Source of the DNA: Terrimicrobiaceae bacterium
GTDB lineage: Bacteria > Verrucomicrobiota > Verrucomicrobiia > Chthoniobacterales > Terrimicrobiaceae
Direction: 5' to 3'
DNA: 46,960 nucleotides
NCBI GenBank assembly: GCA_021463905.1
Contig: JAJTZA010000130.1
Coordinates: 1-46,960 of the forward strand
Shown: piece after piece, positions 24,892 to 33,665 of the stretch
How positions within the stretch are numbered: position 1 is the first letter of the stretch
Layout: every line of letters begins with the position of its first letter
Made by a program: the position numbers and the translations under genes
The notes under the pieces: generated by a model
Told to the model about the DNA's origin: nothing
The model's database searches: none
Seen by the model: only the letters and a program-made list of their open reading frames with translations

Positions 24892-25160
24892 GAGATGATT
24901 TTGAATCCGCGCAGTGGCGGGACAGGGACGATGGCCTCGCTGCGCTCGGTGGCGATGTGGCCGGCCAATGCGCTGGTCCGGACTGCTTCGAGGAAGGCAT
25001 CCACCTCCTGCGCTTCTCCGACGGCCACCAACTCGACGCGCCCATCGGCAAGATTTTGCACGGAACCGGTGACATCAAAGCCCTTGGCCAGTGAGTGGGC
25101 CGTCCAGCGAAAGCCCACGCCCTGCACCCGGCCTTCATACTGGACGCGGACAGCCTTCAT
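24888..25160 (-). CDS. acyP: Acylphosphatase
   Basis: This small 90-residue enzyme hydrolyses carboxyl-phosphate bonds in acyl phosphates. The signature GRVQGVGFR (residues 10-18) carries the phosphate-binding Arg18, and Asn36 lies in [12 protein letters not shown]. Both are at the expected offsets from the classical Arg/Asn pair. The start at ATG 25160 overlaps the proA stop by 4 bases; the long in-frame upstream extension is proA antisense and is discarded. Placement after gamma-glutamyl phosphate reductase, which uses an acyl phosphate, is notable, but a direct link is not established. Confidence 0.93.
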   Translation of the reverse strand: MKAVRVQYEGRVQGVGFRWTAHSLAKGFDVTGSVQNLADGRVELVAVGEAQEVDAFLEAVRTSALAGHIATERSEAIVPVPPLRGFKIIS

Positions 25161-26434
25161 TCGCGGATTTGTCCGGTTCCCCGGACGATGTATTTGTAAG
25201 TGGTCAGCTCTTCGAGGCCCATGGGGCCGCGGGCGGGAAGCTTGTCCGTGCTGATCCCGATTTCCGCGCCGAATCCAAACTCTCCTCCATCGGTAAATCG
25301 CGTCGAGGCATTCCAATAAACCGCAGCCGAATCCACCGCCGCAAGAAAGGCCTCCGCAGCCGCCGCGTCCGTGGTGACAATCGCATCGCTATGATGCGAC
25401 CCGAAACTGTTGATGTGTCCGACGGCTTCGGTCAGCGAGTCCACGATTTTCACCGCCAGAATCCTTTCCAGAAACTCGGTCGTCCAGTCCTCCTCCCTGG
25501 CGGCGGTCACGAGCGGGTAGCCCGCGTCCGTCAGCAGACGGGCCGCACGCGCATCCGCGCGCATTTCGACAGCATGGGCAACAAAGCCCTCCTGCGCCGC
25601 CTGGAAAAAATCCGCAGCGACATTCTGGTGGACGAGCAGGGTCTCCATGGCATTACACACGCCGGGGCGCTGGCACTTGGAATTGACGGCAATACGCGCC
25701 GCCATGGGGATGTCGCAGGGGTCGTGGACATAGACAATGCACAGGCCGTGATAGTGTTTGATGACTGGCATGCGCGCATGTTCGACGACCGCGCGAATGA
25801 GGGCATGTCCGCCGCGCGGGACGATCACATCCAGAAATTCGTCCATTTGCGCCAGGGCGCGCACGGCGGCCCGATCGGTGACAGAAACCAACTGAACCGC
25901 ATCGGCAGGCAGACCGGCTCGCGAACAACCGTCGCGCAGCGCCGCCGCTATCGCCTTGTTGGACTGGAACGATTCCGAACCTCCCCGGAGCAGGACCGCA
26001 TTGCCGGTCTTCACACACAACACGGCCGCGTCAGCCGTCACATTGGGACGCGATTCATAGATAATGCCCACCACGCCGATGGGCGTGCGCACTTTGGCAA
26101 TTTTTAATCCGTTCGGGCGTTCCCGTTCGCTGAGGATTTCTCCCACGGGATCTGGCAGGCGGGCCACATCGCGGATGGCCGAAGCCATCGCGGAGAGCCG
26201 GTTTTCATCGAGGCGGAGGCGGTCAATTGCGGCGCGGGACAGGGGTGCGGCTTCTGCGGCGGCCACGTCCAGTGCGTTGGCGGCCAGGATTTCTGTGCGG
26301 GCGGACTCGAGGGCGTCGGCCATGGCCAGTAGTGCGGCATTGCGCTGCACAGTGGTCAATCCCGCCAGGAGGCGCGAAGCGGCCCGGGCTTTGCGACCCA
26401 TTTCCATAACCAGCAATTCCACTTCGGCGGGCAT
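25157..26434 (-). CDS. proA: Gamma-glutamyl phosphate reductase
   Basis: ProA reduces gamma-glutamyl phosphate with NADPH to glutamate 5-semialdehyde in proline synthesis. The 425-residue aldehyde-dehydrogenase-fold protein shows [34 protein letters not shown] and VPRGGHALI. The catalytic cysteine is Cys260 in [14 protein letters not shown], and the C-terminal block is [13 protein letters not shown]. proB is not in the window. It is first in a four-gene coupled unit and lies 90 bases after pdhC on the same strand. Confidence 0.96.
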   Translation of the reverse strand: MPAEVELLVMEMGRKARAASRLLAGLTTVQRNAALLAMADALESARTEILAANALDVAAAEAAPLSRAAIDRLRLDENRLSAMASAIRDVARLPDPVGEILSERERPNGLKIAKVRTPIGVVGIIYESRPNVTADAAVLCVKTGNAVLLRGGSESFQSNKAIAAALRDGCSRAGLPADAVQLVSVTDRAAVRALAQMDEFLDVIVPRGGHALIRAVVEHARMPVIKHYHGLCIVYVHDPCDIPMAARIAVNSKCQRPGVCNAMETLLVHQNVAADFFQAAQEGFVAHAVEMRADARAARLLTDAGYPLVTAAREEDWTTEFLERILAVKIVDSLTEAVGHINSFGSHHSDAIVTTDAAAAEAFLAAVDSAAVYWNASTRFTDGGEFGFGAEIGISTDKLPARGPMGLEELTTYKYIVRGTGQIRE

Positions 26435-26442
26435 GAGGGAAC

Positions 26443-26470
26443 CCTATACCGGAACCGGACGCAAATCCAA
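26443..26470 (-). promoter_or_regulatory. Possible promoter in front of proA
   Basis: Reading the minus strand, TTGGAT (26470-26465) is followed after 16 bases by TATAGG (26448-26443). The -10 box would end only 8 bases before the proA ATG, so a transcript from it would be nearly leaderless. This is weak evidence, but the 90-base gap after pdhC leaves room for a promoter. Confidence 0.25.
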
Positions 26471-26524
26471 GCCGGGATTGCAGGCCGGGGAGTTTTTCTC
26501 CTGTCAGCGGGCCGGTGGCCTTCC

Positions 26525-27748
26525 TTAGAAAAGAAGAAGAGCCGGGTTTTCGAGGAGGCGTCGCAACGCAGCCAGGAACTGTGCTGCGACCGCACCATCC
26601 ACCACGCGGTGGTCACCGCTCAACCCGATGGACATACGTTCGCCGACGACAACCTCCCCGGCGGCATTGACCACCGGCTTTTTGACAATCGCTCCAATGG
26701 CCAGAATGACCGCCTGCGGGGGGTTCAGGATGGCATAGAATTGCCCGACTCCGAACGCGCCCAGATTCGACACGGTGATCGTTCCGCCCTGGAACTCCTC
26801 GGGCTTGAGTTTTTTGTCACGGGCCCGTGCGGCCAGATCTTTCACGCGGGCACTGATTTCCCGGAGGTTGAGGTTTTGCGCGTCGCGCAGCACCGGCGTG
26901 AGCAGTCCGTCCTCGACCGAGACGGCCACGGCGATATGAACACCCGCGTATTGGATGATGGCATCCCCAGCCCAGGACGCATTGACCGCCGGATGGGATT
27001 CCACCGCGCGGCTGACGGCCAGGAGGATGAAGTCGTTGACGGTCAGCTTGGGAAGACCGGCACTCTCGTTGGCGACATTCAGCTCCTTGCGCACACGCGA
27101 AAGCGCCGCAGCATCCACTTCGATGGAAAGATAAAAATGAGGGATTTGCGTCTTGCTCGCGAGGAGGCGTTCAGCAATCACCTTGCGCATATTGGAAACA
27201 GGCAGGCGCTGGTCGCCCGCTCCGGGCTTGGGCACAGGCAGCGGAGCCGCAGGCGAGGGAGCCGCCGCAGGCCCTGTGGCCGACGCGTGGACGTCCCGTG
27301 CGACGATGCGCCCACCGGGGCCGGTTCCGGAGATTCCGGATAATGAGACACCCCGCTCGGCGGCGAGTTTTTTCGCCAGCGGGCTGGCCTTGACGCGCTC
27401 ACCCGCTGCGGGCGGAGGCGCCGGAGTTTTTTGTTTTTGCGCGGCGGTGGCGGCGGGAAGGGTTGGTGAGCTGGGCGAAGCCTGGGAAATTTCGGTGGTC
27501 TCCGCCGACTCGCCTTCGCCCAGGATGAGCGCAATGCGCGTGCCCACTGCGGCACTTTCCCCTTCAGGGACAAAGATTTCGGTGAGGATGCCATCGTCAA
27601 ACGCCTCCATTTCCATGGTGGCCTTATCGGTTTCGATTTCCGCAAGCACGTCGCCGGACTCAATGACGTCGCCCTTTTTCTTTTTCCAGCGGGCGATGGT
27701 CCCTTCGGTCATCGTGTCGCTGAGTTTTGGCATGTTGATCAGTGGCAT
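26525..27748 (-). CDS. pdhC: Pyruvate dehydrogenase E2, dihydrolipoyllysine acetyltransferase
   Basis: E2 forms the core of the pyruvate dehydrogenase complex and transfers acetyl groups to CoA. The 407-residue product has one N-terminal lipoyl domain with the lipoylated Lys42 in ETDKATMEME. An Ala/Pro-rich linker follows, then the E1/E3-binding domain (about 119-153, ASPLAKKLAAERGV and GTGPGGRIVARDV), a second linker and the catalytic domain, which ends with SGDHRVVDGAVAAQFL (His380). The start MPLINMPKLS is standard for the family. It is the last gene of pdhA-pdhB-pdhC, 11 bases after pdhB. The E3 gene (lpd) is elsewhere. Confidence 0.96.
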   Translation of the reverse strand: MPLINMPKLSDTMTEGTIARWKKKKGDVIESGDVLAEIETDKATMEMEAFDDGILTEIFVPEGESAAVGTRIALILGEGESAETTEISQASPSSPTLPAATAAQKQKTPAPPPAAGERVKASPLAKKLAAERGVSLSGISGTGPGGRIVARDVHASATGPAAAPSPAAPLPVPKPGAGDQRLPVSNMRKVIAERLLASKTQIPHFYLSIEVDAAALSRVRKELNVANESAGLPKLTVNDFILLAVSRAVESHPAVNASWAGDAIIQYAGVHIAVAVSVEDGLLTPVLRDAQNLNLREISARVKDLAARARDKKLKPEEFQGGTITVSNLGAFGVGQFYAILNPPQAVILAIGAIVKKPVVNAAGEVVVGERMSIGLSGDHRVVDGAVAAQFLAALRRLLENPALLLF

Positions 27749-27759
27749 AAAGCGGGAGT

Positions 27760-28734
27760 TCAGCAGATTTCGCGGACTTTTTGAATCACGCGGTCCGGGG
27801 TTGGGAGCTGCAGGTGTTCGACACCGGGGGAGTAGATGGCCGGCGCATCCAGCGAGCAGACGCGGCGCACCGGCGCATCCAGCTCATCAAAAGCCTTCTC
27901 CATAATGAGCGTGGAAATTTGTGCGGAGACGCCGCAGAAGGGCTTGCTCTCGTCCACGAGAACCACGCGGTGGGTTTTGGACACCGTCTCCAAGATGGCT
28001 TCCTCGTCAAGCGGGCGGATCGAACGAAGGTCCAGCACTTCCGCATCAATATCATGCTCGGCCGCCAGCAACTCCGCCGCTTTCCTGGCAATCAAAACCG
28101 ACCGCCCGTGCGCGATCAGCGAGACATCCTTTCCCCGACGCTTGAAATCCGCCTTCCCGAGCGGAATGAGGTATTCCTCCTGCGGCACCTCGCACTTTTC
28201 ACCGTAAAGGAGCGTGTTCTCCATGAACATCACAGGATCATTATCCCGGATGGCCGTTTTCAAAAGCCCCTTGGCATCGTAGCCATTGGACGGGCTGACC
28301 ACCTTGAGGCCGGGGATGGCCGCCATCCAATTTTCCGGCGTGTGCGAGTGGGTTGCTCCCACGTTGGTTCCTCCGTTGGCTGGGCCGCGAATGACAATTG
28401 GGCAGTTGATCAGCCCGCCGCTCATGAAACGGATTTGTCCCGCATTGTTGACAATTTGATCGTAGGCCACTGTGGCAAAGCTCCAGAACATCAGCTCGAT
28501 GACAGGCCGCAGTCCCATCATGGACGCTCCGATGCCCATGCCGACAAACGCCGCCTCGCTGATGGGTGTGTCCACCACGCGCCGGTCTCCATATTTTTTC
28601 CAAAGTCCCCGCGTGACCTTGTAGGCACCATTGTACTGGGCGACTTCCTCGCCAATGAGCACCACGTTCGGATCCCGCTCGATTTCCTCGGAGAGAGCCT
28701 GATTTAATGCTTCGCGGTATTCAATGAGTGCCAT
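27760..28734 (-). CDS. pdhB: Pyruvate dehydrogenase E1 component, beta subunit
   Basis: With PdhA it forms the thiamine-diphosphate E1 that decarboxylates pyruvate. The 324-residue product begins MALIEYREALNQAL, then GEEVAQYNGAYKVTRGL, PISEAAFVGMGIGASMMGLR, FWSFATVAYDQIVNNAG and RGPANGGTNVGATHSH. The C-terminal transketolase domain carries LDLRSIRPLDEE. The ATG at 28734 matches the family N-terminus; the frame runs 60 codons upstream through pdhA without homology. It starts 25 bases after the pdhA stop. Confidence 0.96.
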   Translation of the reverse strand: MALIEYREALNQALSEEIERDPNVVLIGEEVAQYNGAYKVTRGLWKKYGDRRVVDTPISEAAFVGMGIGASMMGLRPVIELMFWSFATVAYDQIVNNAGQIRFMSGGLINCPIVIRGPANGGTNVGATHSHTPENWMAAIPGLKVVSPSNGYDAKGLLKTAIRDNDPVMFMENTLLYGEKCEVPQEEYLIPLGKADFKRRGKDVSLIAHGRSVLIARKAAELLAAEHDIDAEVLDLRSIRPLDEEAILETVSKTHRVVLVDESKPFCGVSAQISTLIMEKAFDELDAPVRRVCSLDAPAIYSPGVEHLQLPTPDRVIQKVREIC

Positions 28735-28759
28735 GAGAAAATTCGGGTTTGTGGGGGGA

Positions 28760-29866
28760 TCAGTCGTTGAAAAAGAACCGCCCGGTGCGTCCGGCCTCGG
28801 TCTGGCGATCCACCTCGAAGTACACATCCTCGAAGACGCTCTCGACCGTCGGGAAGGGGCTTTCGTCGGCAAAACGCGCGGAGGCCGCCGCCTCGGCCTT
28901 GGCCTCGGCGTCAATGGCCTCGTAGAGTTCCTCGGTCAGGGATTTTTCCGCGATCAGCCGTGCTTTGAAGGTGCGGATGGGATCGAGTTCATTTTTGTAG
29001 TGTTCGATTTCCTCTTCCTTGCGGTATCCGCCCTTGTGGTTTGCGTCAGCCACCGAATGGCCGTAGTAGCGGTAGGTGTCAAATTCGATGACCATGGGTT
29101 TGGACTCATGGTGGGCGCGTTCGATGGCCTTCTGGGTGACGGCGCGCACCTCATAGATATCCTCGCCGCTGGCCAGTGCCCAATCAATGCCGTAGGCCTC
29201 GGCCCGCTGAGCCAGACAACGATCCACGGCGGACGAGCGTTCCAGGCTCGTTCCCATCGAATACCGGTTGTTTTCGATAATGTAAATGACCGGCAGATTA
29301 AACAACGCGGCCATGTTCAGACTCTCGGAAAAACAGCCCTGATTGACGGCCCCATCGCCCAAAAAGCACAGAGCTGCGCCTTTCAATCCCTTGTACTTGA
29401 TCCCAAAGGCCAGCCCGAGTCCCAGAGGGGTCTGCCCAGCCACAATGCCATGTCCGCCCCAATAATTTTTGTCCGGCGCGAAAAAGTGCATCGAGCCGCC
29501 CTTGCCCTTCGAGCATCCGGTCGCCTTGCCAAAAAGCTCGGCCATGCACTCGTTCATGCTCATTCCGACGGCCAGTGCGTGCGCGTGGTCGCGGTAGGCG
29601 GTGATGATGTGGTCGTGTTCGCCCAGAAGCGAGACCGTGCCTGCCGCAATCGCCTCCTGGCCGATGTACACGTGCAGAAAGCCGCCCATTTTTCCCGCAT
29701 TGTAAAACTTGAGCGAGGCCTGCTCAAAGCGACGCATCCGCAGCATCTGGCGTAACAACTCCACCTTGTCCTCCGGTGTCAGCCGCGCGTTGATGGGAGC
29801 CATCGCGTGGTTGTCGGCACGTTTTTTCGCAGCGGGTTTGGGCCTGATCGCTTCAGTTTTGGTCAT
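28760..29866 (-). CDS. pdhA: Pyruvate dehydrogenase E1 component, alpha subunit
   Basis: This 368-residue catalytic subunit binds thiamine diphosphate through GDGAVNQGCFSESLNMAALF and the following IENNRYSMGT. Other blocks are FLHVYIGQEAIAAGTVS, AYRDHAHALAVGM, GKGGSMHFF and the loop YRYYGHSVAD, which holds the serine phosphorylated in mitochondrial homologues. It is first in the pdhABC operon. ATG 29866 (MTKTEAIRPK) gives a short Lys/Ala-rich leader before the conserved region; a further in-frame ATG lies 21 codons later (MAPINARLT), so the exact start is open. Confidence 0.95.
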   Translation of the reverse strand: MTKTEAIRPKPAAKKRADNHAMAPINARLTPEDKVELLRQMLRMRRFEQASLKFYNAGKMGGFLHVYIGQEAIAAGTVSLLGEHDHIITAYRDHAHALAVGMSMNECMAELFGKATGCSKGKGGSMHFFAPDKNYWGGHGIVAGQTPLGLGLAFGIKYKGLKGAALCFLGDGAVNQGCFSESLNMAALFNLPVIYIIENNRYSMGTSLERSSAVDRCLAQRAEAYGIDWALASGEDIYEVRAVTQKAIERAHHESKPMVIEFDTYRYYGHSVADANHKGGYRKEEEIEHYKNELDPIRTFKARLIAEKSLTEELYEAIDAEAKAEAAASARFADESPFPTVESVFEDVYFEVDRQTEAGRTGRFFFND

Positions 29867-29993
29867 GCGTGATTTGTTCAATAATACACAATCCGCCAGC
29901 AATGGGCAGGGGATAAACATCCACCGTCACGCGGAAATTGACAACCCCGAATTTTTTCCCCGCGTTCCGATGGGGCGTGATGAAAAGTGGGTT

Positions 29994-30026
29994 CCCAGGG
30001 TAGTGCACGTAGAGTGCTCCCCTGGG
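29994..30026. repeat. Two-part hairpin element upstream of pdhA
   Basis: Outer arms CCCAGGG (29994-30000) and CCCTGGG (30020-30026) enclose inner arms GCAC (30005-30008) and GTGC (30014-30017). The sequence after it (CGGGGATATATCCTTCGGGG, 30031-30050) is part of the same recognisable element, which resembles short interspersed sequences seen in other Verrucomicrobiota and Planctomycetota genomes. That is a recollection, not a search. It lies in the 268-base gap between pdhA and the next minus-strand gene, about 130 bases upstream of the pdhA start. Confidence 0.5.
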
Positions 30027-30134
30027 CTATCGGGGATATATCCTTCGGGGAAGCTGACAGAGACACTTGGTTTCCCGCGCACGACGCCCCTCCATGAACT
30101 CTCCAAGGGCACCCCACCCACTGTTGATCACACC

Positions 30135-30920
30135 CTATTCTTCGCCAGCGTCCGGTTTTTGATTGTCCTTGTTTTTCTTATCTCCGTGGCGGGCATTTTG
30201 GAGTTTGTCGAGGATGGGTTCGAGTGTGGGGTCGGATTTGAGGATGGCTGTGCGCATGGTATTGCGAAGCTCCTTCTCGGCAGTTTGTCTGGCTTCGGGG
30301 GTGGTGGCTTCCTTGCATTGATTTTGGGCAGACTGAACGGCGGGGTCATTTTTGGCGGTTTCGCGGGCTGCCAGGAGGCGCTGGCGTTCGCCTTCAGTCA
30401 GGCTGGCCATGCCACTGTTTGAGCGGTCTTTGCCTTTGAACTTGCCCTGATCTCCGCGTTTCCATTCGCCGGATTTTTTCCTGGGCTGGTTGTCGTTCGC
30501 GCCCTCTTTGGGCATATCGCAGCAGGCGTCGGGTTTGCCCTTGCCCTCTCCTTTGCGAGGCTCCTTTCCGGGAGCGTCCTTGCGCAGGAGTTCCTCGAGG
30601 CCGGGATCAATCTCGTTGATTTTTTTTCGTAGAGCCTGGAAGAACTCGCGGTTGCTTTTTTCCGCCTGTTCTTTGAGTGCGGCGGTGGCGGGGTCTTGCA
30701 GTGCCTTTTCGCGGGCGGCGACGAAGCGTTGGCGTTCCTCGGGGGACAGTTTTCCCAGGAAGCGTTCGCGGAGGTGTTCGCGGGCGGGTCTGCCCGGTTT
30801 GGTTGCGGGGCCGTCCACTGGGGGTGGGGCTTCGGGTTTTCCGGCGGGAGCCGGTTCGGTTTGAGCCAGGGCGAGCGTGGCCGTCAAGGAGAGCGCGAGA
30901 ATCCAATGTTGAGTTTTCAT
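30135..30920 (-). CDS. Secreted protein with an internal duplication
   Basis: This 261-residue product has a signal peptide (MKTQHWILALSLTATLALA). The mature part is charged and contains two copies of a roughly 60-residue helical unit. The first has LSPEERQRFVAAREKALQDP, NREFFQALRKKI and IDPGLEELLRK; the second has LTEGERQRLLAARETAKNDP, EKELRNTMRTAIL and SDPTLEPILDKL. A Lys/Gly-rich linker containing a CC pair (PDACCDMP) joins them. The unit resembles helical periplasmic proteins of the Spy/CpxP kind in composition, without a firm match. ATG 30920 gives the clean signal peptide. It lies 103 bases downstream of the histidine kinase on the same strand. Confidence 0.7.
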   Translation of the reverse strand: MKTQHWILALSLTATLALAQTEPAPAGKPEAPPPVDGPATKPGRPAREHLRERFLGKLSPEERQRFVAAREKALQDPATAALKEQAEKSNREFFQALRKKINEIDPGLEELLRKDAPGKEPRKGEGKGKPDACCDMPKEGANDNQPRKKSGEWKRGDQGKFKGKDRSNSGMASLTEGERQRLLAARETAKNDPAVQSAQNQCKEATTPEARQTAEKELRNTMRTAILKSDPTLEPILDKLQNARHGDKKNKDNQKPDAGEE

Positions 30921-31023
30921 AACAAGGATCAAACGCCGGGGGGCGAAAAAAGTTTCGCGGGGAATTGTGGATTTGTGGATTTGTCCGGGTGCGGGTTTGT
31001 GGGCCCCTGCCAGATACGGGCAA

Positions 31024-32742
31024 TCAGGCGGGGGTTTGGCCTGCAGATTTTTCGGGAATGATCAAAGAAAACGTGGAGCCTCTTCCCGGGGTGGTTCGTA
31101 CTTTGAGTTCGCCTCCCAGCAGGCCCGCAAGGTGGCGGCAAATCGAGAGTCCCAGTCCGAAGCCATTGTCGGGCACATGCTGATCCTCAGCGGCCTGAAC
31201 GAAGGGCTGAAAAATTGCATCCAATTCCTTTTGTGAAATCCCCTTTCCGGTGTCCTCCACTTCAAAAACCAGCCGGTGCGCACCGTCATTCGAGGGGCGG
31301 GCTCGCACGATGACCGAACCCGCATCCGTGAATTTGATCGCGTTTTCAATCAGGTTCATCAGCACCTGACGGATTCTTCCGGAGTCTGAAATCCACCGCT
31401 CCGGCAGGTCTGCGGGAATATCCACCGAAAGCGCGAGTCCTTTTTGGCTGGCCCGTGTGGCCACCAGACGCGTCGTTTCGCGGACGATGCGCGCCGGATC
31501 AAACAGCTCCGGGTGGATCTCCAGTTTTCCGGCCTCGATTTTGGAAAAATCCAGGATGTCGCTGAGCAGGCGCAGGAGGACGTCGCCGCTGTTGTGGATG
31601 ATTTCCACATACTCGCGTTGGGAGTCGTCCAGCGGGGTTTCCAGCAAGAGGTCGGCCATGCCGACGACGCCATTCATGGGGGTTCGGATGTCGTGGCTCA
31701 TGCGGGCCAGGAAGACGCTTTTGGCCTCATTGGCATGGCGGGCTTGTGCGGCGTGTTGTTCGGCGGATTGGCGTGCGGTGCGCAGAGAGGCGTTGGCGTG
31801 CAGGAGGCTTGTTTCCGAATCGCGCAATTTTTTTTCAGCGAGTGTGCGTCCGATTTCGATGCCGGTGATCATGAGGGTGAGGAGGCTGGCCGTTCCCAGG
31901 TATGACCAGAGAAAGAAGACGCCATGGAGGATTTCGGGCTGGATAAACGGTCCGCGCCCGAGGGCCGTTCCAAATGTCGCGGCAACGCCGAGCAGGAGAA
32001 CCCCCAGCGAAGCGGCAAAAATGTACAGCCGCATCGCCGACCAGACCAGCAACACCAGCGGCAAAAATATCAGCGGAAGGTGGGTGATCCCCCACGTGGA
32101 CGGCCAGAAAAAAACCAGGCTGCTTGTCAGGGTGGTCGCGGCCAGCCAGACCACAAACTCGATGCGACGAACGAAAGTCCTGGCCAGCGTCGTCCAGCGC
32201 AGGGAGAGAAGCAGCGGTGCCACCACCAGCACGCCAATGCCATCCCCCAGCCACCACGACAACCAGGAGGGCCCAATCTCCGCCCAGGGCATTTTCCCCG
32301 CAGCTCCCAAAGCCAAAACACCGCTCGTGGGGGAAACAACCATGCCGACAATCGCCGCAGCCGCAAAGAGAAGGATGTCTCTCCGCCGGTTGAACTCCGG
32401 ATCAAAACCCGTCAGCCGGAGAAAACATGCGGCCAGGAGAGGTTCGAGGGTCTGCCCGGCCACAACCACGCCCGCCAGCGGCCAGGCGATCCCAAACGAG
32501 TATTCCTGCAGGATGCCTGTCGCCACCGCAATGCCGGCCACACACGGCCAGCCCCTCCGATAGATCGCCGCAAGCGCAATGCCTGACGACAGCCAGATCA
32601 GGCTGATTGCCAGCTCAGGAGGTGCCAGGAGCAGCCCGAGCCGGGCCGCAACAAAATACGCCCCCCCACTGAGTGCCGCATCCAGCAAATACCGAAAACT
32701 CCGCGTAAGCCATGAATCGTGCACCTTTGAAGATTGAGGCAT
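31024..32742 (-). CDS. MASE1-domain membrane sensor histidine kinase
   Basis: This 572-residue kinase has about eight hydrophobic helices at residues 15-295 with MASE1 features (PLLAACFLRLTGF, SWWLGDGIGVLVVAPLLL). A coiled coil follows (about 302-345), then the HisKA H-box MSHDIRTPMNG with phospho-acceptor His350 and the HATPase_c domain (LMNLIENAIKFTD with Asn467, DTGKG 497-501, GFGLGLS 527-533). There is no receiver domain and no response regulator gene nearby, so its partner is unknown. ATG 32742 (MPQSSK) is chosen because a GAGGA lies 7-8 bases before it; another ATG sits two codons upstream. The ligand is unknown. Confidence 0.88.
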   Translation of the reverse strand: MPQSSKVHDSWLTRSFRYLLDAALSGGAYFVAARLGLLLAPPELAISLIWLSSGIALAAIYRRGWPCVAGIAVATGILQEYSFGIAWPLAGVVVAGQTLEPLLAACFLRLTGFDPEFNRRRDILLFAAAAIVGMVVSPTSGVLALGAAGKMPWAEIGPSWLSWWLGDGIGVLVVAPLLLSLRWTTLARTFVRRIEFVVWLAATTLTSSLVFFWPSTWGITHLPLIFLPLVLLVWSAMRLYIFAASLGVLLLGVAATFGTALGRGPFIQPEILHGVFFLWSYLGTASLLTLMITGIEIGRTLAEKKLRDSETSLLHANASLRTARQSAEQHAAQARHANEAKSVFLARMSHDIRTPMNGVVGMADLLLETPLDDSQREYVEIIHNSGDVLLRLLSDILDFSKIEAGKLEIHPELFDPARIVRETTRLVATRASQKGLALSVDIPADLPERWISDSGRIRQVLMNLIENAIKFTDAGSVIVRARPSNDGAHRLVFEVEDTGKGISQKELDAIFQPFVQAAEDQHVPDNGFGLGLSICRHLAGLLGGELKVRTTPGRGSTFSLIIPEKSAGQTPA

Positions 32743-33052
32743 AAGCATTTCCTCATCCAACTGACAAAACTTTTGCCACGGCGTCACCCTTTTTTTGTGC
32801 CCTAACCCTGTCGATGACAGAGAAAAAAATGCAAAAATGGTGAGCAACGACAATGTCCTCCCTCTCCGCGAATCTCGAAAATCCGTCTCTGATTCCTGAA
32901 AATTCGGTACAGAATTGCCCAAGATGCCGAGCAGATGCGCCTCAATCAGGTGACGATCGGCCCCGCAGGGGCGATCGTAAGGATTCGGGGGACGATGAGG
33001 CCATAAATACGCCAGCTTGCCAGGGCCAGCTTTTTTGAATACCCTCATCCCC
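32743..33052. other. Intergenic region with one strong hairpin
   Basis: No gene was found. The divergent promoters of the kinase and of hicBA must lie here. An inverted repeat spans 32953-32977: ACGATCG then G and CCCC on the left, and GGGG then CGATCGT on the right, around GCA. It has no T-tract, so it may be an operator or a small structured site. Confidence 0.45.
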
Positions 33053-33265
33053 ATGAGTTCTGCATTTACGGCGATTACTAAGAAAGACGGTGATTGGTGG
33101 ATCGGATGGATTGAAGAAGTGCCTGGCGTCAACGCCCAAGAAGAGACAAAAGAAGCATTGATTTCTTCGCTGAGAGAGATCCTTTCCGAGGCTTTGGAAT
33201 TCAATCGTTTGGAAGCGCGTCAAGCAGCAGAAAATAATTATACAGAAGAACTTGTGATTGTGTGA
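33053..33265 (+). CDS. hicB: HicB-type antitoxin
   Basis: This 70-residue protein has the partial RNase H-like HicB fold: FTAITKKDGDWWIGWIEEVP, GVNAQEETKEALISSLREIL and an acidic C-terminal helix. It would neutralise HicA by direct binding. There is no separate DNA-binding domain, so autoregulation would need another mechanism. The ATG at 33053 (MSSAFTAI) is the first start beginning with the domain. Its TGA overlaps the hicA GTG start. The antitoxin-first order is the less common hicBA arrangement. Confidence 0.8.
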   Translation: MSSAFTAITKKDGDWWIGWIEEVPGVNAQEETKEALISSLREILSEALEFNRLEARQAAENNYTEELVIV

Positions 33266-33456
33266 AGCGGAGGATTTTCATCCAACACCTCCAGCAGCAC
33301 GGATGCCAATTGATACGAGAGGGAGGCAATCATTCATGGTGGGGCAATCCCGCCAAAAACAGGAGATCATCTGTTCCCAGACATTCCGAAGTGCATGACC
33401 TTCTTGCCCGGAAAATCTGCAAAGATTTAGACATCCCCAAACTGGGAAAAACATAG
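33262..33456 (+). CDS. hicA: HicA-type mRNA interferase toxin
   Basis: This 64-residue protein has the double-stranded-RNA-binding-like HicA fold, with LQQHGCQLIREGGNHSWWGN carrying the catalytic-type histidine in GGNHSWW. It is followed by SSVPRHSEVHDLLARKICKD and a C-terminal helix. It is expected to cleave mRNA and stop translation when free of HicB. The GTG start at 33262 overlaps the hicB stop, so the two are translated in a coupled way. The pair is intact and probably functional. Confidence 0.82.
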   Translation: MKRRIFIQHLQQHGCQLIREGGNHSWWGNPAKNRRSSVPRHSEVHDLLARKICKDLDIPKLGKT

Positions 33457-33665
33457 TTCAACGAAAGCGATATACCTAACCCCTGCCGTCCGCTTTATCT
33501 TACAACGTACCCTATGAAAATCACCAAAGTCATTTGCCAGATTCTTCGCAGGATGGGTCAGGCATCGTATATTGAAATTTGATCGTAATATGATAGAGTT
33601 TTGAATGATGGATATTATCGAAAAGGTGGACAACGTGCGCGGGAGGGTTGATGGGAAGGAGGCTC

